From Clarireedia homoeocarpa (taxonomy: Eukaryota > Ascomycota > Leotiomycetes > Helotiales > Rutstroemiaceae): a stretch of 64,000 nucleotides of DNA. Location: the NCBI GenBank assembly GCA_001465935.1, contig LNKV01000063.1, positions 1 through 64,000 on the forward strand. Reading direction: 5' to 3'. The notes beneath the pieces were generated by a model, which worked only from the letters and a program-made list of their open reading frames with translations, searched no databases and was not told where the DNA came from. Position numbers and translations under genes: made by a program. Shown here one piece after another: positions 23,187 to 33,765 of the stretch (the first letter of the stretch is position 1; each line of letters opens with the position of its first letter).

Positions 23187-25094
23187 ATGAGTGGCCCAAG
23201 TGGTCTAAGGTTCCTCAGACCTTACCTCTATCATGATATTGTTCCAGTAAAGCCAGCTGCTTATGCACGACTTTTCACCACGACGACACCCGCAGCATCA
23301 AAGCAGGCTATGTTATTTGCCGAGAGGGTGAAAACTTCAATGGAAGCTCCGCGATCGTCGATCGAGGAATTCCACATGAGCCGTAGTCATTATGAGGTCA
23401 GAGTTGAGAAGCTGCAGAATGCCGATGCACTCAATTATCCGCGCATGCCAAAATCACCGTTTAAGATAAGCATAAAAGACTTCAAGGACAGATTTCCTAG
23501 CTTGAAAATAAATGAGATAGTTAATGAAACATTCACGTGCTGTGGTAAGAAGAGAAGATTCGTTTGTCTCGTAGTCAAACTGATTTTCTTGTAGGTAGAG
23601 TGCTTCGTACACGAGCCCACGGTTCTTCCCTCGTCTTTGTAGATATAGTGGAAGATGGCCATACTTTGCAGCTCATGTTCAAGTACGATTTTGTTGATGC
23701 TGGGACCACGCATGGACCGTTCCAAGCTATGCTGAACCTCGTGCAGCGTGGAGATCTCATATGTGAGTGAAGTCTCATTCCACACCGGCACAGGCTATCG
23801 TGAGATCTGACCCGTATTAGCTGTGACCGGCACGCCCAACCTTGGTCGTCGAGGCACCTTGAGTTTAGTTTCATACGCCGCACCAGATCTTCTGACCCCT
23901 TCCCTTGCCCCTTTGCCCAAAGAATTGGAAAATCCAGAAACTCGTATACGAAATCGACACATCGATCTGCTTGTCAATAAAGGCACTGCCGACACCCTAC
24001 GCTTACGGTCGCATATTATCCAATACATTCGTACTTTTCTTCTCAATAATGATTTTCTCGAAGTTCAAACACCAATTATTTCCGACAAAGCTGGAGGTGC
24101 TATTGCCAGGCCCTTCACCACAGTTGCAACGGAATTCTCCCAGAAGCAACTCGCTCTCAGAATTGCTCCGGAGTTGTGGCTGAAGCGCTTGGTAATTGGT
24201 GGTTTAGATCGCGTTTTCGAAATTGGCCCGGCTTTCAGAAATGAAGGACTAGATGCAACACATAACCCAGAGTTCACAACTTGCGAATTCTACAAATCCT
24301 ATGCTACCCTTGATGAGCTCATTTCCATGACCGAAAAAATGATCTCGGGGCTCGTTCAACAAACGATGGAATTGCGTTCTACTCGGCTTCAGAACCTCCC
24401 TGAGCTTGACATTTCGCTTTACGAAACACCATTCGACCGTCTCGAGTTCATTCCAACCATCGAATCAGGGCTGGGTGACCGCCTACCTGATCTATCTGCG
24501 GAAGATGCGACTGAAAAGCTCCTCGCTTTGTTCCACAAGCACAACATCACAGCACCCTCATCCACTAACCTCCCCTCTCTCCTTGACAAATTGTCCTCCC
24601 TCTACATCGAACCTCACTGCAAGCGTCCAACATTCATAATTAACCACCCGGCTTGCATGGCACCGCTCTCCAAATCCTTCGCCGATCCAACCACCCAACA
24701 ACTGGTCTCCGCCCGCGCAGAACTCTTCATTGACCATAAAGAGATAGCCAACATGTATGAAGAAGAGAATTCGCCGTTTGAGCAGAGGAAGAAGTTTATC
24801 GAACAGCTGAAATACAGAGATGATGAGAACACGGCAACGGTAGATGAGAGTTATATTAGGGCGATAGAGTTAGGATTACCGCCGACGGGGGGGTGGGGAG
24901 CGGGCATTGATAGGCTGGTTATGCTTTTGAGCTGCAGTTCGAGGATTAGTGATGTGCTCTGTTTCGGGAATCTGAGGAATGTGGTGAACCTTGGGCAGGA
25001 GGGGATGACAGGTGAGAGCAAGGGTAAGGGCAATGCGAAGTCAGAGAGTGAGGAGGTGGAATCGCGATTGAACGCCCAGCCTCATGGTTTATGA
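23187..25094 (+). CDS. MSK1: Lysyl-tRNA synthetase, mitochondrial (class II)
   Basis: Charges mitochondrial tRNA-Lys with lysine. Exons 23187-23544, 23595-23762 and 23821-25094 join into 599 aa. The N-terminus (MSGPSGLRFLRPYL, then ARLFTTTT) is rich in Arg/Ser/Thr and lacks acids, as expected for a matrix-targeting presequence. An OB-fold anticodon-binding domain follows (GRVLRTRAHGSSLVFVDI). The class II catalytic domain shows motif 2 (FRNEGLDATHNPEFT) and motif 3 (GWGAGIDRLVMLL). The introns are 50 and 58 bp. The aspartyl enzyme was considered, but the FRNEG-LD-ATHNPEFT spacing and the ending FGNLRNV are lysyl-type. The tail past residue 570 (GESKGKGNAKSESEE) is a lineage-specific polar extension. 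Confidence 0.92.
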
Positions 25095-25604
25095 TTACGT
25101 ATGTATGGAAGTCGCACGATAGCTTATAATTTTAATATATCGCCATAACAAATTTTGATATCCAGATATAGTGACTAGACAACAGGGCAGTACTGGTCAG
25201 GCAATTCGTAGCTCTAATCTGGACCAAAGCCGTGGGCACGACGGAATTACGAGTAGCTCACGAAGACATTACAAGCGCACTACAGCACAACGTCATACAT
25301 CTATCTTATCGGTGGCGTCGTCAGAAGAGGCTCCCAAACAAGTTTGTGTGTACAGTATCAAGCTTCTTATTTCAGGAGCACGGAAGTAGGCAGGTTGCTC
25401 ATCTTCAACTAGTCTTTGTGTTAGTTAGTGCAACCATCAACCCCACAGTGTCATGTCATTGAGGTTAGGACGTCTACGAAGGCTGGCGACCCCCCTCTTC
25501 AATGTACTTATCAACTCATGTGAAAATACATTCAAATCGCAAGTGAAATTGCAATCAACCATATTATCTACATTTTTCCCCACCATTTCTACTTCATTTC
25601 CAAA
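25095..25604. other. Intergenic, no gene seen
   Basis: The short plus-strand frames (25171-25389, 25232-25462, 25453-25779) resemble nothing known, and the last is the out-of-frame shadow of the cyclase relic. Confidence 0.5.
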
Positions 25605-26040
25605 ATGCGCGCTCAGGATCTCCCCTCCTTCAAGGAGATGCCCACCATCCAAGGCATTCCTCAAGGAACTAGCTGGGGTCTTTGAGATAAAGACGGCGAA
25701 TGTGATTCCTGTGGGACCTTGCATCTGCTCACACCCGAGAACACGCTTGAGGCGAGGAAGGCAATTAAACATGAGATAAGTGTTACTTTGAAGTGCAGCT
25801 GCCCTGATTTCTCTTCCGTCTCCTATGTGATTCCGGGTATAAGAGGGGAGGTGACGGAGAAGTGCTAATGAGATGATTGACTGTAGTGGGTGCCCGGTTG
25901 GCGCGTTGTGGAATCTGGAAGAGTTGTCGAAGGTGTGTGAGGAGAAGAAACAGCATTCTTTCTTCTTGACTAGTGGGCCGTTGAACGTTCATGATGGTGT
26001 GGCGAGTCCGCCGAATGTAGTTGAGATTCTGCAATGGGCG
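25605..26040 (+). pseudogene. Cyclase-family (kynurenine-formamidase-like) relic
   Basis: An ATG at 25605 opens a frame whose start (PSFKEMPTIQGIPQGTSWGL) matches fungal putative cyclases of PF04199. The next codon, normally Trp, is TGA (25683-25685). The same frame continues with family sequence (LLTPENTLEARKAIKHEISV) before losing similarity and ending at 25866. The family's C-terminal block reappears at 25895-26030 (WNLEELSKVCEEKKQHSFFL, then SGPLNVHDGVASPPN). The roughly 200 residues between, including the metal-site region, are missing. The nonsense codon and the internal deletion make this a dead copy. Confidence 0.72.
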
Positions 26041-26385
26041 GGTTCTTTGCTTCTTGAAGTTTGTAGATATGTAAGTATCTTCATAATTAATGATTACTTA
26101 ATGTAATGCCATATCGCTTTATTGTCATATTTACTGGATTTCGGTTCAGGTTCATGGGTATATGTTGGGGGAACAGAAACGTGATCGTTCCTTCCCAAAG
26201 CAAAACTGTGTGTATCGTGGGTAAATAGTTACTTGTCGGTGACTACTTTGTCTGATGACTTTTCTTCAGTCTCAAAATTTAATCGACAACCGTACAGTGC
26301 CCTCCGCTGCCAACAAACCTGGGCAGTGTTGTTGAGTTTGGCGCGTCTTTACATCCGGTTTCTTTTGTGTGTTCGATCGTTTCTG
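26041..26385. other. Upstream region of the J-like protein gene
   Basis: No gene. The frame of the next gene is open upstream to 26233 without an ATG, so an undetected upstream exon is possible. Confidence 0.4.
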
Positions 26386-28226
26386 ATGGAACAGCCTTTG
26401 CCACCTGGAGACCTAGCCGTGTTCATCATGGAGTCTGGCCCAGAAGTTGATCTTTCTGCAAAAGAGAAGTTCCACATTGAGCAGTATACGAAGATAGCAG
26501 AATTTGCCGAAGCTGTACTTAATGGATCTCACCCTCGAATCAAGCTAGGGTCTCGCTGTTCTCCTGGATCCATTGATTCTTCCGTGGTAAGTTTTATATA
26601 CATATATTCGAGTGGTCCGTTGAATGCTCATTTAATGTGGGAGGAGAACAGTGCTCCCTCACCGCCCGATGTAGAGTTCATCTCTGCCAGTTCACTTATG
26701 CACGGCACTACAGAAGATACACCAAACCGCCAACCCATTGCCATCGGTTCTCAAGATGAAGGGTTGAATTATTATCAACAATTGGGCATCGAGTTTCCAG
26801 CCTCGCATAAGGAGGTGCATATGGCTTATAGCAGATTGCGTTTGTCTCGACCCTTTTGTTCAACGTCTTGACTAATCACATAAAGGTTTGACATACGATC
26901 CATACACCTCCTCGGGACAGCTGTTATGGCTGGGAAATGATATCAGCATACTATACCAAATGGAGAATGATTGGAAGGCTATCAAGCATGCCCACCTAAT
27001 ACTAAACAGTGCTGAGGGAAAGCGGATTTATGATAAACACTTGATGTCCCTTTTGCAAAACAAAGCACAGAAGATGGCTTCAATTTACCCTATCTTCCCA
27101 CTCGTACGAAGTAGTGACCTAATGCCCTCATTCACTCCAGTCACCGACACGCAGAGATTCTTCTCACGTTTGCCGGATATGTCAGATGAGTTGGAAAAGA
27201 TTGTTTTTATCAATAACGCCACTCGCGGTATCGTTATCGAAGAGTCGAATATCAATTTCTCCCGTAACTATTATCATGATTTGGGGGTAGAGCAGGGCAA
27301 GGTCAAGCTTGATACACTTGAAAGATCCTTTATTTGCAAGAGTGAGATGAATTCTATCACGCCGTTAAGCATAAGCTAAGAAGACACAAGTGGCAGGCAA
27401 AGGGGGTGCGCTCAATCCTCAGACTTGTAAAGGCAAGTTTGAGGAGCAGCGTGTGAAGCAAATGTGGAGTACAGCTATTGAAGCTTTTATGATTCTAAAA
27501 CATAACAGACTGTGTCAACTGTACGACCTAGGAAGAAACAATGCTATGCTTGAAATCGCGGAACAACACATCGTTGCTGGGCAGGCTAGGCTAGATCCCT
27601 TCCTAGAACCGGCCTCGATGAATATTTCGCACAACAAGCCTAGCAATCAAATCTTCGTTACTCCAAAAGGCCCAAGTACACCCACCGCCGTGGGCGGTCT
27701 CACACATGGTAGCTTCGAGGCGCAAAGAATCCATATTCAGAGAGGGTATCAGCGGTTGGAAGCAGCACGGATTACTTTTGAGAATCTGTCGGGACAGAAA
27801 CTTCCGCCTGTTGCGCCACGCATGATGATTTCTCCGTCGACTCCGGCTGTGAGACGACAGTCTCTGATTTCGGGTCCATCTATGTCGTTTCCTTTGCGCT
27901 CTGGGGTCGCAGTTGGACCGCCTCCTGCGACAAGTGGACTAGCTGATAAGTCGACGGGTGCTGCTCGACCGCATGCTGAAAGCTTGGCACAACCACCAAA
28001 CGAGTTGCTTGGCCGAGAGAAGCATGTGAGTGGGGAAAGTAAGAGAAAGGAAAACGGGAAGGTAGAAGCAGGCAAAGGTGGAAGTAGAAGGAGGAGGGAA
28101 AGAGCAGCTAGAAGGAGTAAAATTGAAAGAGAAGGGGAAGTGGAAATAGAGGGCTATGAAGATGGGGAAATCAAAGAGGGTGACAGGAAGGGGCGGGGGT
28201 ATAGAAGACGTAGAAGCTCGCGCTGA
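26386..28226 (+). CDS. Protein with two J-like domains lacking HPD
   Basis: Exons 26386-26839, 26886-27341 and 27397-28226 join in one frame of 579 aa. A further GT..AG pair at 26587-26643 (57 bp) could also be spliced without breaking the frame. The first J-like unit reads YYQQLGIEFPASHKEVHMAY and then, after the intron, helix-III-like sequence ending EGKRIYDKHL. The second reads NYYHDLGVEQGKVKLDTLER and ends in CQLYDLGRN. Each has the Y-x-x-L-G start and the R/C-x-x-YD end of a DnaJ J domain, but neither has the His-Pro-Asp loop needed to stimulate Hsp70 ATPase. The last 90 residues are very basic (KGGSRRRRERAARR, then GRGYRRRRSSR), suggesting nucleic-acid or nuclear binding. Donors are GTTTGT and GTGAGA. 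Function unknown. Confidence 0.6.
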
Positions 28227-28831
28227 GTGAAGAGATGAGGGAAGAGACGAGGAGAGAAATTAGGAGTGTAATTTGGAGCGGAAGAGGGATGTGAATCGAT
28301 TGTCGCCGGTTGAGCAGGCTTGGAGTCTTTAGAATTTTTGATTGCTGGAGGTATATGTACAAAGTTTCTGCAATTCAGCGTCTTCATTTAAATTGTATTG
28401 TTTGTGGCTGGCAGGTGCAGTGTAGGACGCTCCGCGGCAGTTTTTATCTGTATTTTAACGAGATCTGGGCAAGAACAGCTCCTCTTCCGCAAGTGCTTAC
28501 ATGATGTTGTTTAGAATCTATTTTCGCTTCTGTACTTGGTGCATAAGTAGGGTGCTCGGTGTATCCCCCTTATTACCCCGCGACCCAGTTCTTCCCACGA
28601 GGTTTGGGCATTTTGCGGTTACATTATGCCAACTTTCTACGTCTTTCGAGAGCTTTCATTTGAATGTTAGTTTTATTAGGATTACGCACTATTTATTTAG
28701 CACAGACTTTAGAAATGTGCTGAAAAATGGTATCCCTATTTATAAATACATGAGTGTCACAGTTCACATGCAATCCGATAGTAAGATTGCACTGTACCTT
28801 AACCAAACTATAGTTGTTTTATACGCAGGCC
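28227..28831. other. Convergent intergenic region, no gene seen
   Basis: Lies between the 3' ends of the J-like gene and the rhodopsin-domain gene. A plus-strand frame at 28501-28863 begins at an ATG and is hydrophobic in part, but resembles nothing I know. Confidence 0.5.
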
Positions 28832-30151
28832 TCAAACTTCCTCTGGTCGATCAGATCGGCTAGGACTCTTTTCCGTCAGTTCCAGGTACTCGCTTCCCGG
28901 CGCCGACGGATGCTGACTCGTGTTCGAAGCGCCCCTTTCGAGAAGCGACTTTCGCGAGAATTTAGACTTGAGCTGCGAATAGAAGGTGTCGAAGCGCACT
29001 TCGAGTAGTGGTCCCATGGTTGGGAGGCAGCATCCAACGACGCCTAGACAGGGTTCTATGGAAGACCATATGAGGAAGTCGTAGAATACGTCTGGGTGTG
29101 GATGGGATATAAGTATTAGTGATAGTGACGGGAGAGAAGGGGGTGGGAAGGGGTCGCATGGATTATGATACGTACAGGTATAATCCAGTGTTTCGTGGTC
29201 GTAGGTGAAATATGCGACTGTTCGACCGATACCAGCAACGATGACTCTATTCAGAAGACAAATTGGTTAACATGGCTTTTTGAAAGTACAGTTTTGGAAA
29301 CTTACATTATACCTGTCGCTAGAATCATTAGAGCAGCAACCTTCTGTCTCGTCGGCATCTGAAGACGTAAAACGAGTGGAATCGGTATGATTATAATAGC
29401 TACATCACTGAAGACATTCAGCAGTGCCGTGTAAGAGTACCATGTCTTGATTCATTAGCCGGGTCTGCCAACAACGTATGTACTCCGATGGGCTCTTTTA
29501 CCATGTAATTCGGAATGCAATTTCCCATCTCTGCAGGAGTGGTGCCCCAATTTGAAGAGATGGGCCAGCATTGGAATACGCTCATCCAGAACGTGGTGAA
29601 CCACCACAGGAATATATACGTGCCGACGGTCCAGAAAGCTATGCGGAATAGTCTAGCGTGTCCGAAGATTCGACGGAAGAATAGAAGGAGGGAGGCCTTA
29701 ATCAATGGCATAGCTGTTGCGTGAAGCAGTTGGATAGCGTAGAAGATCTATGGTCCATGTCAATTTCACCTGAACGCCCTATCTATATTATGGATGAGTC
29801 TACACGGTTGCGAACTCACTTTTCCATATCCAAGCAAGAGCCATGCAACTGGCCAGCCCTCGAGCGGGCCAGACTGGATGAAGATTTCATGGTTTCCGAA
29901 GCGAAACTTCGCTGCGCCGACGATGTTGCATACGCATAATCCGAGAGCTAAGATCTTCCTACTGGTGAGTATGGCTTCTGCTTTATGTCGGTATGACTAC
30001 TCACCAGGCCGATAACGCAAAGAAAATCCTCCGGTGCGGATGCCTTGGTCCGTCGCATTCCCTTGGCTATAAAGCGAAGTACTACTGCCACAATCGCCAA
30101 GCAGCCCATGACGGCGCTCGTGATGATAAGGTTGGCAGAACGCAAGAACAT
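28832..30151 (-). CDS. Rhodopsin-domain (SAT4/PTH11-like) integral membrane protein
   Basis: Seven-helix plasma-membrane-type protein of the fungal rhodopsin-like family, which includes PTH11-type receptors; the ligand is unknown. Six exons: 30151-30005, 29954-29820, 29747-29502, 29445-29306, 29246-29176 and 29091-28832, giving 332 aa. Introns are 50-84 bp with GTGAGT, GTGAGT, GTAAAA, GTAAGT and GTACGT donors. Diagnostic stretches are PEDFLCVIGL in the first loop, IKASLLLFFRRIFG, CWPISSNW, and the helix ending DVAIIIIPIPLVLRLQMPTR. The soluble tail carries Ser/Glu-rich sequence (SEYLELTEKSPSRSD). The acceptor before TWYSYTALL is AAG, less common than CAG/TAG. No ATG lies upstream in frame before a stop. 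It sits at one edge of the UstYa gene group. Confidence 0.87.
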
Positions 30152-31185
30152 TTTCTTGTCTTTTTGGTGCTGGAGCTTGGATTTCCGTATAGGGGCGGTG
30201 TCTAATGAAAAATAAGTGGATCTAACAGGTTTTCAAAAGCGCAGTTGTGAACTGAAAGCTCCTAGTGAGATATCGAGGCTTCTAGAGATATATTAGCTAA
30301 CATTACATCTTGATTGTTGGAGTGCTGGTTGGTGAAGGAACCAAGCTATCTTGGTGGCTGTCAGCGCCGCACGCTGTCACTTCCTTCGAATACTACTGGA
30401 GTCGCCAGTACAGTACAATCCTTATCAGCCTTCTTCATTTGGTAATCCGAACATATCTGGTATGCATTTTGGATTCCTCGCCGCAATCCAAGGAGCGCGC
30501 CCTGCGAATTGGAATAAGTCAAGTTCAATTGGAGGATAACCTCAGGCCCATCATGGCTTGTCGAGTTCACCATCTGTTTTGGGTAAATATTTTGGAGAAT
30601 CAATTTGTCGTCTATCAGATACCGGGATTGGGTGGCAAGGTAGATGGTGTGGTACAATGCTTAGATTTTGGCTGAAGACGGCCTACTCGATGGATGTAAC
30701 CCTATGGATACTCTCCCCTCCCATTAATAGGTGGTAAGGCTCAGGGGGGGAAATGGCCTTTATTCATGGGGAGGGGAGAGTAAGTAAATGCTTATTATTA
30801 CCTTACTTTGTCTCGTAACCCTTGCCATTTCCTATCATCGGCGAATTATTGCATATTGTTTATGTGTGCAACCCTACATACCATGGATCTGGAGTTTGTT
30901 GTCCAGGGTCATTTTCTCATACCTTCGTTATCAACGGCCAACAAATATGCTTGTACGGCGCAGCAAAAGAAAAAAGAAAATGCTTGCGTCTATGTGTGGA
31001 TAGATGGTGTAGAAGGTGCATATGGCGATTTGTAGGTGGTTACTCTCTCAGGTTCGCGATCACACCAATCAACTGTCCTGATTTGCCGCATTATGTTTTT
31101 GGGAGAATCATCATGAACTGATCCAAAGAAAACGCAAGATCGAACATTTACACCAGCGGAAACTTTCCCTGCGACAAATTCAGCC
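30152..31185. other. Intergenic region with inverted repeat and decayed fragments
   Basis: Contains an inverted repeat around 30710-30781 (CTCTCCCCTCCCATTAATAG facing CATGGGGAGGGGAGAG). Beyond it, an ATG at 30788 starts a signal-peptide-like MLIITLLCLVTLAIS, and a Cys-rich stretch (CNPTYHGSGVCCPGSFSH, 30860-30915) follows in a different frame. A minus-strand open stretch (30657-30361) has no assignable identity. No intact gene is supported. Confidence 0.45.
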
Positions 31186-32139
31186 ATGTTGCACGACGAG
31201 AAGCCTCTCCATGATGAAGAGGCAAATGAATTGCTGCCAGAGCCGACTCATGTCCCTAAAGCCCATCAATGTCAGCTGTGGGGGAGGAAGCGGCAGTATC
31301 AGATCTTCACTTTGCTCGTTGGATCTATCGTATTCAACATAATCTTGGTTGCCGTCCTAGTGAGACTCAATCTGATCAGCCAGAAGCGGAGTAACTCGCT
31401 GTATGGTGAGTAGTTCGAACATAAAGAGCTTTATGATACTAACCAAGAAGCCGGCTTGGAGTTTGACACGATAAGCATTCTCAGCAATCGTGGTCCATAC
31501 GGCCCTACTACTGAAAACGACACAGCACGTTCTATTCTGTGGGAGACTTTGGACACGTCAGGCGCACAAGTCGCCATCGACAAGTCTTGGGCTACCAGCA
31601 AAAGATTGCCATTATCACAAGATTTTCCTTGGGATAGAAGTAAAACTGTATACTCAGTTCGTGGCTATCATTCCATACACTGTATTGTAAGTCAACTGCG
31701 GGCTATCAGATCTGGATATCATGATTAACATGATCAATAGCGAAAGCTTCACAGATGGATAACAATCAGCTACAACAACGGCACTCAATTGGATAATTAT
31801 GGGCATATTCTTCACTGCCTGGACACACTGCTACAGGATATACACTGCTTTGCGGACGATACACCCATGATCGATACTACTGGTTTCTGGGGCGAAGGTC
31901 AGAAGCGTCAATGTCGAGACTGGAACAAGCTCAAGGAATGGGTGGATCTTCACAATGCTTGCTACTCTTATGTTAACGAGACTCAGGGAGTCAGGTCGCA
32001 GTTTGATCGTTACAAGTGGTGTCCACCAGGAAGTCCGTATGCAGCAAAAATGCGTTCAACATTGGGTCTTCCGGAAGACTGGGATTCTCGAGCTCCAAGG
32101 GAGATTGATAGTATGCCTCCATATTGGGAAGGATTTTAG
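31186..32139 (+). CDS. UstYa-family (DUF3328) oxidase, copy 1
   Basis: Member of PF11807, the UstYa/UstYb family of copper-type oxidases that modify and cyclise ribosomal peptides in ustiloxin-type pathways, also found in other mycotoxin clusters. Exons 31186-31405, 31451-31686 and 31741-32139 give 284 aa. Layout: short cytosolic N-terminus, one membrane anchor (FTLLVGSIVFNIILVAVLV, about residues 42-60) and a lumenal domain. Both HxxHC signatures are intact: YHSIHC, split from the rest by intron 2, and GHILHCLD. The ending (YKWCPPGSPYA) is extra to the minimal domain. Introns are 45 and 54 bp. The second UstYa copy lies 1.6 kb downstream on the same strand, with a tiny secreted-peptide gene between them in the opposite orientation. 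Confidence 0.9.
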
Positions 32140-32627
32140 TTCAGAGCAATGATATAATCATAACTTAGATTTTCATGGTCTGAGACTCGTAGTGTACTGA
32201 GTGACCTGTAAATTCCCAATGATTGTTCTATATGTGCTTCTCCTAATGTTACCGAACTTCAACCTGTCAAGCAAATGTATATCTAGACTCTATTTCATTA
32301 TTCAGAGGCCATAATTCAATGGGATAGCAGTAAGGCATATCAAGCATCATTATATTTCGAACATCTAGCGATTGACATGGTCCATAGCCCTCTTAAGAAC
32401 TCGCGGAGAATGATTGACGAAGATCCGATATCAAGGTGAGCTTCCATCAGCACATTGTAAATTCAAACATTGATAACCATCAGATGATACGAAGCCCCCC
32501 AAGGCAATCTAGCATCTTCTAAAAACCCACACCAAAACCAAAGGGCTCTTCCAGCCAGCCAGAGGAAGTCTCAGACCATGATCCATCATCCACCGATGTT
32601 AATGGCATGAGTCCTGTCCGACTTTGT
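32140..32627. other. Intergenic, 3' region
   Basis: Convergent 3' ends of UstYa copy 1 and the small peptide gene. Out-of-frame minus-strand sequence at 32520-32610 could encode a Gly/Phe-rich ending (LEEPFGFGVGF), but no splice joins it to the peptide gene without creating a stop. Confidence 0.4.
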
Positions 32628-32806
32628 CTACCACGTCATATCAGGTTCTAGTGTGTTCTCCCATTCATCGGTGTCTCGCACAGCTGGGCAATACTTTCAG
32701 TCTTTTGAACAACTACGAGAAAGTGGGTTTACCTACCGAGGGGCTGTGTTGGTGCAGCCAGAACTGTGATTGTGAAGAGCGAGAACAAAAAGAGTTGGAG
32801 CTTCAT
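32628..32806 (-). CDS. Candidate small secreted peptide (possible RiPP precursor)
   Basis: On the minus strand an ATG at 32806 opens a classical signal peptide, MKLQLFLFSLFTITVLA, with an A-x-A-like cleavage site before APTQPL. A 53-bp intron (32736-32684, donor GTAGGT, acceptor GCCCAG, branch-like GACTGAAA) joins it to VRDTDEWENTLEPDMTW and a TAG stop. The product is 41 aa, about 24 after cleavage. Without splicing the frame stops two codons past the donor. The mature part is acidic, has two Trp and no Cys, and lacks the tandem Lys-Arg-bounded cores of known ustiloxin/asperipin precursors. Its position between two UstYa genes is the main reason to take it seriously. The frame is short, so chance remains possible. 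Confidence 0.45.
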
Positions 32807-33765
32807 TTTGTAGGTATAGAATCGTGTTTGCTGTAATTTGAAAGCTTCGAAAGTTTTGTTTCTTGGCTGGCTTCGAGTCTAATGTGTCTTGGAGAGATAG
32901 ATGGTGGAAAAAAGAAGATAGGTTTCAAGACTTTATATAGAAGATGATCTCCATGGTCATTCCTATGCTTTCAATGATTTCTTCATTGAGTTAGCTCCGT
33001 GAATTGAGGCGTCTAATCATTCAACCGGTGCGAAGATCTTGTTTTGACTACGATGTCAACTTTGTGGATGGTAAGCCGAACTCCAGATGCCACTGTCGCG
33101 CAGGCTTCCATGGTGTCGTTGCAGTCTTTGCCTCAAAAATAGTAGATAACCGGCTTTAATCTGAAGCATCTAGCTCATATTGAATGATCCAGAATACATG
33201 GACTGCATTCTTGATAGATAGACCATCTCCAGCAGAGATTATTGGTCATCGGTATTATCATTGTAGATATTACACAAACGTCGTCTTCTCCGAGTCAACA
33301 TCATCTAGGAGATTGCATACGTATGCAGATGCATGCTTATTTGTCTGGGTATTCTTTCTGCAATGCAGCTAAGTGGTGTCGTATCAGCGTTTTTCGGTAA
33401 AACTCCCCCCATCCCGCCTTAAACGAAGGTTGAATTTTTAGGTGGCAAGATACAGAAAACAAAATAACCGTTGTTATGTGTGAGAGAGAGTACCAGACCA
33501 CCACCAACACCCTCTACAGCCGAGTAGCACAACATTGCAATCCCTCACTTTCTTACCTCCACATTCGTATCTCATCACCCCCCGAGGTGATCATCATTGA
33601 TGAAAGAGGAAGGTGCCAAAAACCGGAATCGAGCTGCTGATCCTCTACTCCATTCTAGTCGTGAATATTTGGAGATGTCTACATACCCACACTTCAATTA
33701 TCACTCAGTTCATACCAGGAAGACCAAAGATCTCTCAGATCACATCAATACTTCTGTTTGAAATC
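32807..33765. other. Intergenic, no gene seen
   Basis: Shared upstream region of the small peptide gene (-) and UstYa copy 2 (+), head to head over 959 bp. Frames here are short and unrecognised. Confidence 0.5.

Noticed and set aside
25453..25779. 108-codon frame starting MSLRLGRLRRLATPL, presequence-like
   Set aside because: It overlaps the cyclase relic in another frame, and the relic frame carries clear family sequence.
32520..32610. Gly/Phe-rich ending (LEEPFGFGVGF) as a third exon of the small peptide gene
   Set aside because: Every usable acceptor either creates a stop codon at the junction or changes the frame, so it cannot be joined to the signal-peptide exon.
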